A stretch of 29,577 nucleotides of DNA from Acholeplasmataceae bacterium. Its GTDB lineage: Bacteria > Bacillota_I > Bacilli_A > Acholeplasmatales > Acholeplasmataceae. The notes below the pieces were generated by a model. It saw only the letters and a list, made by a program, of their open reading frames with translations, was not told the origin of the DNA and ran no database searches. Position numbers and translations under genes: made by a program. Below, piece by piece: positions 1 through 6,604 of this stretch (positions are counted from its first letter, which is position 1; the number at the start of each line of letters is the position of its first letter). The stretch lies in the NCBI GenBank assembly GCA_023230825.1, contig JALNWO010000007.1, forward strand, positions 1 through 29,577, in the 5' to 3' direction.

Positions 1-1
1 T

Positions 2-1756
2 AGTTTTTTAATTGCCATTACGAAAAAATATAGTAATTATATATGGTTAGGTTTTGATGTCACCAACGTAGAAATGATAAAAGAACAACTTCGAGTTGCT
101 GAAAAGTCAATTAAAGAAATTACTAAAGAAACGATTAAAGTCGTTGATTATACGAAAGAAATTATCGTTGTTTTTGATACGAAAGGTCATGTTGTTGAAG
201 CATCTAAAAACTACTTAACAACTTTTAATTTAACCGAAAAAGAAGTGATTGGTAAACATGTGAATGAAATTGGTATTAAAAACATGGAAGATTATCGCTC
301 GTGGTTTCAAAAAGCGTTAACGGAAAAAATCTCATTTGCAACAACAGAATACACCGATAACTCCAAACCACTTATTATTTCATGGCGCAATGTCTTATTA
401 GAAGATGAACATCAACAACCTTATCGGATTTTAAGTATTGGTGAAGATATTACCGAAAAAATTCAATTAACAACTCTATTAGAACAACCCGCTCATTATG
501 ACTCAGTCACGCATTTACTAAACCGATTTGGTCTAGAAGAAAAACTTCACGACGTGCCGAAAACAAAACAAGCGACGGTCTTTGTTATCAATATTGATAA
601 TCTTCATGAAATCGATGATTATTATGGCAATGAATTTACTAATAAATTATTAGTTTTAATTACGAAACCTTATCAACAACTACTACAAGATACTGATTTA
701 ATGGCGATGTTTACAAGAAAACAGTACGTTTTAATCTTCTTTAATCGAACCGATGAAGAAGTAGTTCAGATTAAAGAAACGTTAGAAACTTATTTTATTC
801 GTAGTTACCTTGTGGAAGAAACCCACGTTCAAGTCAAATTAAGTATGGGCTTAGCTCAACATTTAACTTCTGAATCAACGCTTACTGAAACCATTCAAAA
901 TGCAAGTATTGCCGCGACGCATGAACAAGAAACACTCTATTTATCCGTTGTATTATACGAACCAAAAATGAAAGTAGAATTAGAAAGAAACCTCTTAATT
1001 TCAAATCATTTATTTAATGCAATTGAAAACGATGAAATCAACGTCTATTTTCAGAAAATAGTTGATGGACGTACCCAAGCTGTTGTTTACGTTGAGACGT
1101 TAGCACGGTGGAAAAGCCCCACATTGGGTAATATTCCCCCCAACCATTTTATTGAAATCGCACGCAAATCTAATTTAATTGAGATGTTAGAAGCTCAGTT
1201 GGTTGTAAAAAGTCTTCAACAATTTAGTCAATTAAAGCTAGATCCTTATTACCGAAAGACAAAATTGACGTTAAACTTAACACCAGAAATGTTTCTAGAC
1301 AGACAATTCATTGAACACATTAATACACATGTTGAATTAAATGATCTTCATCAACAAGATGTTGTAATCGAAGTATCAGAACAAACATTCATTCATAATT
1401 TAGCAACTTGTCAAGAACGGATTTTGCAATACCGTAAACAAGGTTATTTAATAGCGATTGATGATTTTGGCAGTCAATATTCCTCTCTGATGGTGCTTGG
1501 TGATGTATCTTATGATATGATTAAGATTGATAAACAATTTATTCAAAACATTAGTCAAGGTCATCACTTAAACATTGTTAAGTTTATTTGGCAACTAGGA
1601 AAAGATTTAGGAAAGACGATTATTGCTGAAGGTGTAGAGACTGAAGAAGCCAGTCAAAAATTGATTGAACTTGGTATTACCGTTCATCAAGGCTTTTATT
1701 ATCACGTTCCTGAACCACTAACGACTTTACTGATGAAAACGAAGAAAGAGGCATAA
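2..1756 (+). CDS. PAS-GGDEF-EAL cyclic-di-GMP signalling protein, 5' end outside window
   Basis: This is a soluble c-di-GMP turnover or sensing protein. The frame is open to base 2, and the residues before the Met at 74 (ending LGFDVTNVEM) look like the end of an earlier PAS domain. That Met has no Shine-Dalgarno, so the true start lies outside the window. Numbering from it: PAS about 20-130, GGDEF-like 140-295, EAL 305-555. The cyclase signature is replaced by FTRKQY near 213, so cyclase activity is unlikely. The EAL domain reads ETL at 341-343 but keeps the residues expected for metal binding and catalysis: E341, N401, E436, D463, D464, K484, E519 and Q539. Loop 6 reads DDFGSQYSS instead of the usual DDFGTGYSS. 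I infer a phosphodiesterase controlled by PAS and a degenerate GGDEF; a pure c-di-GMP receptor is the alternative. The next gene follows after 2 nt. Confidence 0.9.
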   Translation, partial: SFLIAITKKYSNYIWLGFDVTNVEMIKEQLRVAEKSIKEITKETIKVVDYTKEIIVVFDTKGHVVEASKNYLTTFNLTEKEVIGKHVNEIGIKNMEDYRSWFQKALTEKISFATTEYTDNSKPLIISWRNVLLEDEHQQPYRILSIGEDITEKIQLTTLLEQPAHYDSVTHLLNRFGLEEKLHDVPKTKQATVFVINIDNLHEIDDYYGNEFTNKLLVLITKPYQQLLQDTDLMAMFTRKQYVLIFFNRTDEEVVQIKETLETYFIRSYLVEETHVQVKLSMGLAQHLTSESTLTETIQNASIAATHEQETLYLSVVLYEPKMKVELERNLLISNHLFNAIENDEINVYFQKIVDGRTQAVVYVETLARWKSPTLGNIPPNHFIEIARKSNLIEMLEAQLVVKSLQQFSQLKLDPYYRKTKLTLNLTPEMFLDRQFIEHINTHVELNDLHQQDVVIEVSEQTFIHNLATCQERILQYRKQGYLIAIDDFGSQYSSLMVLGDVSYDMIKIDKQFIQNISQGHHLNIVKFIWQLGKDLGKTIIAEGVETEEASQKLIELGITVHQGFYYHVPEPLTTLLMKTKKEA

Positions 1757-1758
1757 AG

Positions 1759-2442
1759 ATGATTCATATTTTATTAAGCCGAGGTATTTTAGGAGATTCT
1801 AAATGGGTCCAGCAATTTCAACCATACATTTTACCAAAACACCGTGTGTGTATTGTCGCCCTTTCATATTTTGAAGAACATATTCCCCATTTTGACGCGT
1901 ATGACTTGTATTATCGAAAAGGGGGTGAATACTATCAAAAAATGATTGATAGTTTTGCACCTTATGGAATTAAAGAAGATCAGATTACTTGGATTTATCA
2001 CAATGATAAAAATATTGATATGATGAAAAAACAGATTCAAAGTGCCGATATTTTGTATTTTCCGGGAGGCGCACCCGATTTAATGATGAAACGAATGGAT
2101 GAACTAGGACTCATTGAAACAATCGAAAAACACAAAAAGATTGTTATTGGTTCATCGGCTGGAGCGATGATCCAATTTGCTGAATATCATATATCACCTG
2201 ATAATGAATACCACCGTTTTTCTTTAAATAAAGGTTTAAATTGGCTTGATCAGTTTATTATAGAAGTTCACTATCGACGTCGTAAGAAACAAAAAAGTTC
2301 TTTAAGAAAAAGACACCGCGAAACAAAAAAAGATATTTATGGCATTCCCGATGATGGAGCAATTATTTTTGATGGTCAAACAGTTCGTTGTTTAGGTGGT
2401 GCTCGCCAACTTTATAATAAAAAAGGTGTTATTCCTAAATGA
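1759..2442 (+). CDS. Peptidase S51 (dipeptidase E-like) / type 1 glutamine amidotransferase-like protein
   Basis: A 227-residue protein of the S51 peptidase fold, which includes alpha-aspartyl dipeptidase (PepE) and cyanophycinase. Visible motifs are the FPGG strand-turn at 101-104, the nucleophile elbow GSSAGAM with Ser133, and a candidate catalytic His170 in EVHY. A basic stretch (RRRKKQK and RKRHR) follows at about 172-187, and the protein ends with the family-like pattern DDGAIIFDG. An AGAGG ribosome site lies 8 nt before the ATG. The stop overlaps the next gene as ATGA, so the two are translationally coupled. The substrate cannot be read from sequence: a small acidic dipeptide is typical for PepE, but many Firmicutes paralogues have no known substrate. 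Cytoplasmic, no signal peptide. Confidence 0.8.
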   Translation: MIHILLSRGILGDSKWVQQFQPYILPKHRVCIVALSYFEEHIPHFDAYDLYYRKGGEYYQKMIDSFAPYGIKEDQITWIYHNDKNIDMMKKQIQSADILYFPGGAPDLMMKRMDELGLIETIEKHKKIVIGSSAGAMIQFAEYHISPDNEYHRFSLNKGLNWLDQFIIEVHYRRRKKQKSSLRKRHRETKKDIYGIPDDGAIIFDGQTVRCLGGARQLYNKKGVIPK

Positions 2443-3365
2443 AAAAATTTCTTATTATCCTAAGTATTATTGGATTGCTTTTTAGTATTATTGTTTACTA
2501 TACAACAAACAACATCGCTTACCATCAGCGGCTATCTACCATTTACAACGAAAAAGCAGCTCACGCTTATGAAACAGGCGATTTTTCTAATTTTGTTGCT
2601 TTACAGGCTATTTATTATCAACATCTTAAAACCGTTGAAACTGATGACTACCGTTTAATTGCTTATCAAGTGATTGGTCGGGAAAACAAAAAAGAGATGA
2701 ACCAAGTAGGACTGTTTGTTGTCCCTAAGACAGATGTTCCTTTTGCGACGACACCCAATGATAACGAAGACCAAACAGCCATGAAAGTTTATCAGTTTAC
2801 TGGGACTGCTGAACCATTAAAAAATGGTGATATTTACCAAATTGAAAGTAACGTCATCGGTATTTTTTATGCATCTAGTGATGAAACCATTTTAACCGTA
2901 AGTGAAACTGGGGAAGTCCAAGCTCTTAAAAAAGGAGAAGCGACCGTTCAACTCATCCATCCCGATAGTCTCCTTGTTATCGATGAAATCACTTTTCAAG
3001 TTTTTGATCCTCTTTATGACTCCAATCTCGATCCAAACTATCAATCGATTAGTTACGGTATCGCGATGTTAAATTTTTATTTTTATGCGATCCGTTTTGA
3101 TGAATCCGTTATCTTTCATTTTGTATTATTCGATTATGACGGCAAGTTGATTGACCAATTGGACCTTGTTTTAACATATGAAGAAGATTTAAACGAGATT
3201 ACTAGCACATTTCAACCAGGGAGTACTGAAGAAGAACTCAACATCATGATCAACGCTCATGACACCATCATGCCGAAAATTGTAAGAAATATGACAATTT
3301 ATGCTTTGGCTATCCTTTTGGTAGGATTCGCTGGTTCTTGGGTCATAAAAAAACGACAAAGATAA
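2439..3365 (+). CDS. Two-helix membrane protein with a Big_2-like extracellular segment
   Basis: A 308-residue protein that I do not recognise as a named family. It has an N-terminal hydrophobic segment (about 4-23), a long polar region, and a C-terminal membrane helix (about 282-302) followed by KKRQR. The two anchors and the basic tail suggest that the middle lies outside the cell. Residues about 134-190 resemble a bacterial Ig-like Big_2 repeat: a YASSD turn, then ILTVSETGEV, then ALKKGEATVQ, matching the family's pattern of Ser-Asp, Val-Ser-x-x-Gly-x-Val and Lys-Gly-x-Ala-x-Val. Big_2 domains are usually found in surface proteins and bind carbohydrate or protein. The gene starts inside the stop of the S51 peptidase gene (ATGA) and ends the cluster; only a weak AATC/GATT hairpin with six T follows. 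Confidence 0.75.
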   Translation: MKKFLIILSIIGLLFSIIVYYTTNNIAYHQRLSTIYNEKAAHAYETGDFSNFVALQAIYYQHLKTVETDDYRLIAYQVIGRENKKEMNQVGLFVVPKTDVPFATTPNDNEDQTAMKVYQFTGTAEPLKNGDIYQIESNVIGIFYASSDETILTVSETGEVQALKKGEATVQLIHPDSLLVIDEITFQVFDPLYDSNLDPNYQSISYGIAMLNFYFYAIRFDESVIFHFVLFDYDGKLIDQLDLVLTYEEDLNEITSTFQPGSTEEELNIMINAHDTIMPKIVRNMTIYALAILLVGFAGSWVIKKRQR

Positions 3366-3374
3366 TCATAAAGA

Positions 3375-3404
3375 TTGTTTTTTATTTAAAAAGTTTGTTA
3401 TAAT
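3375..3404 (+). promoter_or_regulatory. Sigma-A-type promoter of the candidate small RNA
   Basis: TTGTTT at 3375-3380 and TATAAT at 3399-3404 are separated by 18 nt. The predicted start is A3411 or G3412. No open reading frame with a ribosome site follows before the terminator at 3541-3567, so this promoter seems to serve a non-coding transcript. Confidence 0.55.
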
Positions 3405-3410
3405 AAAGAT

Positions 3411-3567
3411 AGTTGATAATAACAAGATATGAAAACGTCGCTTACCCTTTTTGTATCGATTGTTTATCTTGTGATTTATTAACATGGCCCCAGTGATAAT
3501 CTCCCCCCCACATCACTGGGGATTTCATTCATAAACAAAAAAGGACATCTCGTTGTCCTTTTTTTTT
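3411..3567 (+). ncRNA. Candidate stand-alone small RNA with two C-rich hairpin loops
   Basis: A predicted transcript of about 157 nt with its own promoter and an intrinsic terminator. Hairpin 1 pairs 3422-3429 (ACAAGATA) with 3465-3472 (TATCTTGT), extended inside by 3434-3440 with 3457-3464 around one bulged base; its 16-nt apical loop is CUUACCCUUUUUGUAU (3441-3456). Hairpin 2 pairs CCCCAGTGA (3488-3496) with TCACTGGGG (3513-3521), nine perfect pairs, around another 16-nt loop containing CUCCCCCCC (3497-3512). Hairpin 3 is the terminator. I do not recognise it as 6S, tmRNA, SRP RNA, RNase P or a known riboswitch. Exposed C-rich loops are typical of Firmicutes small RNAs that base-pair with Shine-Dalgarno sequences (RsaE/RoxS type), so a trans-acting regulator is the best guess. 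No target is claimed. Confidence 0.55.
3536..3567. terminator. Bidirectional intrinsic terminator (small RNA / tRNA-Lys)
   Basis: The stem AAGGACA (3541-3547) pairs with TGTCCTT (3554-3560) around the loop TCTCGT. It is followed by nine T on + (3559-3567) and by six T on - (the A run at 3537-3542). It ends the candidate small RNA on + and the tRNA-Lys transcript on -, whose 3' end is 2 nt away. Confidence 0.85.
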
Positions 3568-3569
3568 AT

Positions 3570-3645
3570 TGGTACCCCCTGTAGGGATTGAACCTACGAC
3601 CCACTGATTAAGAGTCAGTTGCTCTACCAACTGAGCTAAGGGGGC
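3570..3645 (-). tRNA. tRNA-Lys (anticodon CUU)
   Basis: A 76-nt cloverleaf on the minus strand. The acceptor strand GCCCCCU (3645-3639) pairs with AGGGGGU, with a G-U closing pair, followed by discriminator A and an encoded CCA ending at 3570. The D-arm reads AGCUCAGUUGGUAGAGC. The anticodon stem ACUGA/UCAGU encloses the loop CUCUUAA, which places CUU at positions 34-36 and so reads AAG (Lys). The T-arm contains GGUUCAAUCC. A -10 box lies just upstream on the minus strand and the terminator follows almost directly. Confidence 0.95.
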
Positions 3646-3660
3646 GCTTTAACGTTTTTA

Positions 3661-3666
3661 ATTATA
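3661..3666 (-). promoter_or_regulatory. -10 box of the tRNA-Lys promoter
   Basis: A perfect TATAAT on the minus strand lies 15 nt before the first tRNA base. No good -35 hexamer is visible 16-18 nt further upstream (TTTTCT at 17 nt). Confidence 0.5.
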
Positions 3667-3745
3667 GCACAACATAAATAAAAAGAAAATAATAAATGAC
3701 CAAAAGAAGAAAAGATAAGTCCTTTATCCCGCTTTTTGTTTCTTA

Positions 3746-3754
3746 TGGTATAAT
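3746..3754 (+). promoter_or_regulatory. Extended -10 promoter of the Nudix to ABC-F operon
   Basis: TGGTATAAT is a perfect TGN-TATAAT extended -10, about 30 nt before the Nudix gene. The -35 region is poor, as expected for an extended -10 promoter. It is the only clear promoter ahead of the seven coupled genes from 3784 to 8145. Confidence 0.6.
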
Positions 3755-3783
3755 TTTTTTAAAGAGATTTATAAGGAGAACGT

Positions 3784-4287
3784 ATGTTTAAATACACCCT
3801 TGCTTTTTTAATCCATCAAGACAATGTTTTACTCATTAACCGAAATAAAGCACCATGGATGGGTTCATGGAACGGTTTAGGTGGTAAAATTAAAAACGGA
3901 GAAACACCACAAGAATGTATTTATCGAGAAGTGCGTGAAGAAACGGGTCTTGATTTAGATATCAATCGTTTTATTTATAAAGGTTGTGTGACATGGAACG
4001 TTTTTCACGCACAGGGACAAGGATTATATGTCTACCTTTATTATTTGCCCGATAACTTCACTTTCAATACACCTGTTCGTGTTCAAGAAGGCATTTTGGA
4101 TTTTAAAACAATTGCTTGGACAACGAATTTGGAAAATGAAGGGATTGCAAAAAACATTCCTTATTTTTTACCAACGCTTTTAGAAGATGAGAAAAATTAT
4201 CAGTTTCATTGTCTTTTTAAAAAAGGTCAGTTGAAAAAAGTCATTGTGAAGGAGGGGAATCCATGCCAGAAATCATCATCGTCTTAG
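3784..4287 (+). CDS. Nudix hydrolase (MutT-like)
   Basis: A 167-residue Nudix pyrophosphohydrolase. The Nudix box G-x5-E-x7-REVREETGL is complete in about residues 38-60 and begins with GGKIKNGE. The sequence before it (NKAPWMGSWNGLGGK) resembles MutT/MutX-type 8-oxo-(d)GTP diphosphatases, which clean oxidised nucleotides from the pool, but substrate assignment within Nudix proteins is unreliable. The start has an AAGGAGA ribosome site 5 nt upstream. The end overlaps the next gene by 25 nt, and that gene's strong GGAGGGG site lies inside this coding region, so the overlap looks real. First gene of the operon. Confidence 0.88.
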   Translation: MFKYTLAFLIHQDNVLLINRNKAPWMGSWNGLGGKIKNGETPQECIYREVREETGLDLDINRFIYKGCVTWNVFHAQGQGLYVYLYYLPDNFTFNTPVRVQEGILDFKTIAWTTNLENEGIAKNIPYFLPTLLEDEKNYQFHCLFKKGQLKKVIVKEGNPCQKSSSS

Positions 4288-4721
4288 CGCTTTTAATTGT
4301 TGTTTACGTTGTGATTTTATCGATTTCTTACCAACAAACGAAAAAGGTTCGTTTAGAGGTAATTGAAACATTAAAAAAATATGGTGAACTCGTTTTAGAA
4401 AATAAGCGTTCTCTATTAAAAATAAAAGATCAAACATATGAAATTTTGTTTTATAAAATAAGAAAAAATGATGAATTGACGATTAATAGTGCAACGATGT
4501 GGGAAGTTCATAGGACCGGGGGCAGCTTTTTAATTAACCAAAGTCAATTTCTCGAATCACCCTATCCTAAAATTGTAATTGTTTATCCCTTAGAGACACA
4601 AATTAAACGATATATCAACGAAAACGAATTGGTTTTTGTTGATGAAAAAGATGTCTTTTATCAAATGCGTATTGTAAAGAAAAACCAATTAGAAAATGTT
4701 CTGCAGGAGTTGAGTTTATGA
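4263..4721 (+). CDS. Hypothetical single-pass membrane protein
   Basis: A 152-residue protein I do not recognise. Residues 2-24 form one strongly hydrophobic helix (IIIVLALLIVVYVVILSI), followed by a charged cytoplasmic-type region with alternating beta-rich segments: ILFYKI, GGSFLINQ, KIVIVYPLE and LVFVDEKDVFYQMRIV. This pattern resembles a small membrane-anchored alpha/beta domain; a restriction-endonuclease-like fold is possible but not shown. It has a strong RBS inside the Nudix gene and ends with an ATGA overlap with the lipoprotein gene, so the three are coupled. Confidence 0.7.
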   Translation: MPEIIIVLALLIVVYVVILSISYQQTKKVRLEVIETLKKYGELVLENKRSLLKIKDQTYEILFYKIRKNDELTINSATMWEVHRTGGSFLINQSQFLESPYPKIVIVYPLETQIKRYINENELVFVDEKDVFYQMRIVKKNQLENVLQELSL

Positions 4722-5668
4722 AAAAAAGTTTATTGATTCTTTTTTTAGTCTTAACAATAATGACGCTCGCATCATGTCAAAAAAAAGGAAGTTATACATA
4801 TTCTGATAACGACCCCATCATTTTAGAAGTCGACTCAGAAACTATTAAAATTTTACAACTAACCGATTTACACTATGCATACGGGATTAGTCACCGAGAT
4901 CATCAAACCGACAGTCTAATCCGCGATCTTGCCAATTCTGATCAGTACGATTTGATCGTTTTAACAGGTGACGTAGTGATGAGCCCGCAAGCACCACGAC
5001 TCTTTCGCCAACTCGTTCAAAAAATGGAAGCGTTAAAAATCCCGTGGACATTTGTTTTTGGTAACCATGAAAGCGACCATCATCACTTACAAAAATTACT
5101 TGATCAAACAAAAGACACCGAATATTTATTATTTAAAACAGGTCCAGAGATAGAAGATGGTGGCGTTGGTAATTTTAAAATTACGTTTACCTATGAAAAT
5201 AACCCACTTTATCATGCATACTTTTTAGATTCAAAAGACGAAGTTCCAAACGACCCTGAAGCAGATGGCATTTATGACTATTTATCGGTTGCGCAAGTCC
5301 AGTGGTATGAAACATCAGTTCAAAATGACACTCATGATTCAATTGCCTTTATGCATATGCCGCTTAGACAATATATTGAAGTTGGCGATGATTATGACGG
5401 CGTTTTTAAAGAAGGAAAAGTGTATGCCCAAGGGAAAGACACTGGTTTCTTTGATGCCATGGTTACTTATAATAGAACCAAGGGTGTCTTTGTTGGTCAT
5501 GACCATTTAAACGATTTTTCTTTTACTCATACTGGCATATTACTAGCATATGGAAGAAATTCAGGCTATTCAGCATATGGCTACTTAGACCGTGGAGGTC
5601 GCCATATTGAAATTAATAGTGGCGTCTTATCGACACGAGTTGTCCTTCATAAAGAGGTGAGACCATGA
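4718..5668 (+). CDS. Lipoprotein calcineurin-like metallophosphoesterase
   Basis: A 316-residue surface lipoprotein. The signal peptide ends in the lipobox LASC with Cys20 as the lipid-attachment residue, so the enzyme should be anchored on the outer face of the membrane. The catalytic motifs of the calcineurin-like phosphoesterase family follow in order: LTDLH (about 50-54), LTGDVV (about 86), FGNHES (about 114), a His in FMHMP (about 212) and GHDH (about 261). These supply the Asp, His and Asn ligands of a two-metal centre. The substrate is unknown; related proteins act on phosphodiesters, nucleotides or phospholipid headgroups. The gene overlaps both neighbours as ATGA, which ties it to two very small membrane proteins downstream. 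Confidence 0.88.
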   Translation: MKKSLLILFLVLTIMTLASCQKKGSYTYSDNDPIILEVDSETIKILQLTDLHYAYGISHRDHQTDSLIRDLANSDQYDLIVLTGDVVMSPQAPRLFRQLVQKMEALKIPWTFVFGNHESDHHHLQKLLDQTKDTEYLLFKTGPEIEDGGVGNFKITFTYENNPLYHAYFLDSKDEVPNDPEADGIYDYLSVAQVQWYETSVQNDTHDSIAFMHMPLRQYIEVGDDYDGVFKEGKVYAQGKDTGFFDAMVTYNRTKGVFVGHDHLNDFSFTHTGILLAYGRNSGYSAYGYLDRGGRHIEINSGVLSTRVVLHKEVRP

Positions 5669-5814
5669 TTAAGAAAAAAGATCGTTGGCTGATTGTATTA
5701 TCGTCCTTGTTTTATGTCATGTTAGGTGTCTTTTTTACGGGCTCCTTTTTATGGCTTTTACTTTTGGTTCCAGGTTTGTACTATATCGTTAAAGGAGGGA
5801 AAGAAAATGTTTGA
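5665..5814 (+). CDS. Small two-segment membrane protein, 49 aa
   Basis: A 49-residue protein beginning MIKKKDRWLIVLSS. The ATG lies in the stop of the lipoprotein gene (ATGA) and has a good AAAGAGGTGA site about 4 nt upstream. One long or two short hydrophobic segments (about 8-27 and 27-42) are separated by a Thr-Gly-Ser turn, and the tail is KGGKENV. No family is recognised. The tight overlap on both sides, the RBS and the codon use like the neighbours support it as a real gene. The RBS of the next gene (AAAGGAGG) lies inside its last codons. Confidence 0.7.
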   Translation: MIKKKDRWLIVLSSLFYVMLGVFFTGSFLWLLLLVPGLYYIVKGGKENV

Positions 5815-6091
5815 TTTTCTTGTTTTTATTCTTATTAATGCTTTTTGGTTTACCCTCTTTTTAGGTCCTGTAACGGTTGTAACATATCGTTTGATTTATG
5901 CTTTGAAATTTGGTGAAACACCTAAAGAAAAATGGCTTATGGTTTGTTTACCTCTTTCTGTTGGTTTCTTTCAGTATGAAAAAAACCAACCTCGCTGGGG
6001 TTTGATCTATCGTATCATCTTAATTGTCTTTATTACATCAACAATTTTGGCATCATTTTTCATTTATTTTACTGAAGTGGAGTTTATTTAA
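5807..6091 (+). CDS. Small membrane protein, 94 aa
   Basis: A 94-residue protein with two hydrophobic regions, about 2-26 (FDFLVFILINAFWFTLFLG) and 72-90 (YRIILIVFITSTILASFFIY), joined by a polar loop holding GETPKEKW. The start at 5807 is chosen over an in-frame ATG at 5726 because AAAGGAGG lies 8 nt before it, and 5726 lies deep inside the previous gene without a site. It overlaps the 49-residue gene by 8 nt and is followed directly by the thioesterase gene. No family is recognised. With the preceding small protein it could form a membrane complex with the phosphoesterase (inference). Confidence 0.7.
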   Translation: MFDFLVFILINAFWFTLFLGPVTVVTYRLIYALKFGETPKEKWLMVCLPLSVGFFQYEKNQPRWGLIYRIILIVFITSTILASFFIYFTEVEFI

Positions 6092-6604
6092 ATGGAATAT
6101 CGTGTCATTAAAAAACAATATAACGGAACGTTGTGTTATGTTTGTGGTATTCATAATGATCATGGCATCCAAGCACAGTTTTATCAACTTGAAAATGACC
6201 ATGTCGTAGGTATCTTTAAGCCCGAAGAACACCACCAAGGCTATCCAGGCATTATGCATGGTGGCTTATCAGCGGCAATGCTAGATGAAACCATTGGTCG
6301 CTCAATCCAAGCTGCAAATGAAAACACATGGTGGATGACCATTGAATTAACAACGAAGTATTTAAAGCCTGTACCACTTTATAAGAAGTTATACTGTGTT
6401 GGCTATTTAACGAAAAAAACCTCGCGAATTTTTACTGGTGAAGGTTATATTTATGATGAGGACGATAACATCTACGTGACCGCAACATCAAAATACATTA
6501 TTAAAGACTTAGATCAAATTGTCCAAACTGAAAATTTTGTAAAGGAACAATGGTTTTTTGTTAAAGATGATGAAGACATCAAAACCTTGAAAGTGCCTAA
6601 ATGA
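6092..6604 (+). CDS. Hotdog-fold thioesterase (PaaI/YbgC-type)
   Basis: A 170-residue hotdog-fold protein. The N-terminal CYVCGIHNDHGIQ (about 15-27) fits the family pattern Cys-x-x-Cys-Gly-x-x-Asn-x-x-Gly. The central helix motif MHGGLSAAMLDETIG (about 55-69) holds the expected His-Gly-Gly and Asp/Glu. TIELTTKYLKPVP follows as the next strand. These enzymes hydrolyse acyl-CoA or acyl-ACP thioesters; the acyl chain cannot be inferred. The ATG directly follows the previous stop, with GTGGAG upstream. The end overlaps the ABC-F gene by ATGA. Confidence 0.85.
   Translation: MEYRVIKKQYNGTLCYVCGIHNDHGIQAQFYQLENDHVVGIFKPEEHHQGYPGIMHGGLSAAMLDETIGRSIQAANENTWWMTIELTTKYLKPVPLYKKLYCVGYLTKKTSRIFTGEGYIYDEDDNIYVTATSKYIIKDLDQIVQTENFVKEQWFFVKDDEDIKTLKVPK

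Noticed and set aside
2470..2658. Small coding frame inside the Big_2-like protein gene
   Set aside because: Out-of-frame shadow; no ribosome site and it lies completely inside a supported gene.
3488..3521. CRISPR or transposon inverted repeat
   Set aside because: Only one copy of the repeat, and no cas gene or transposase nearby.
3411..3567. 6S RNA, SRP RNA, tmRNA or c-di-GMP riboswitch
   Set aside because: No long bulged rod, no SRP or tmRNA signature, no GEMM motifs, and no gene on + directly follows the terminator.
5726..5806. N-terminal extension of the 94-aa membrane protein
   Set aside because: No ribosome site at 5726, and it would overlap most of the 49-aa gene; 5807 has AAAGGAGG.
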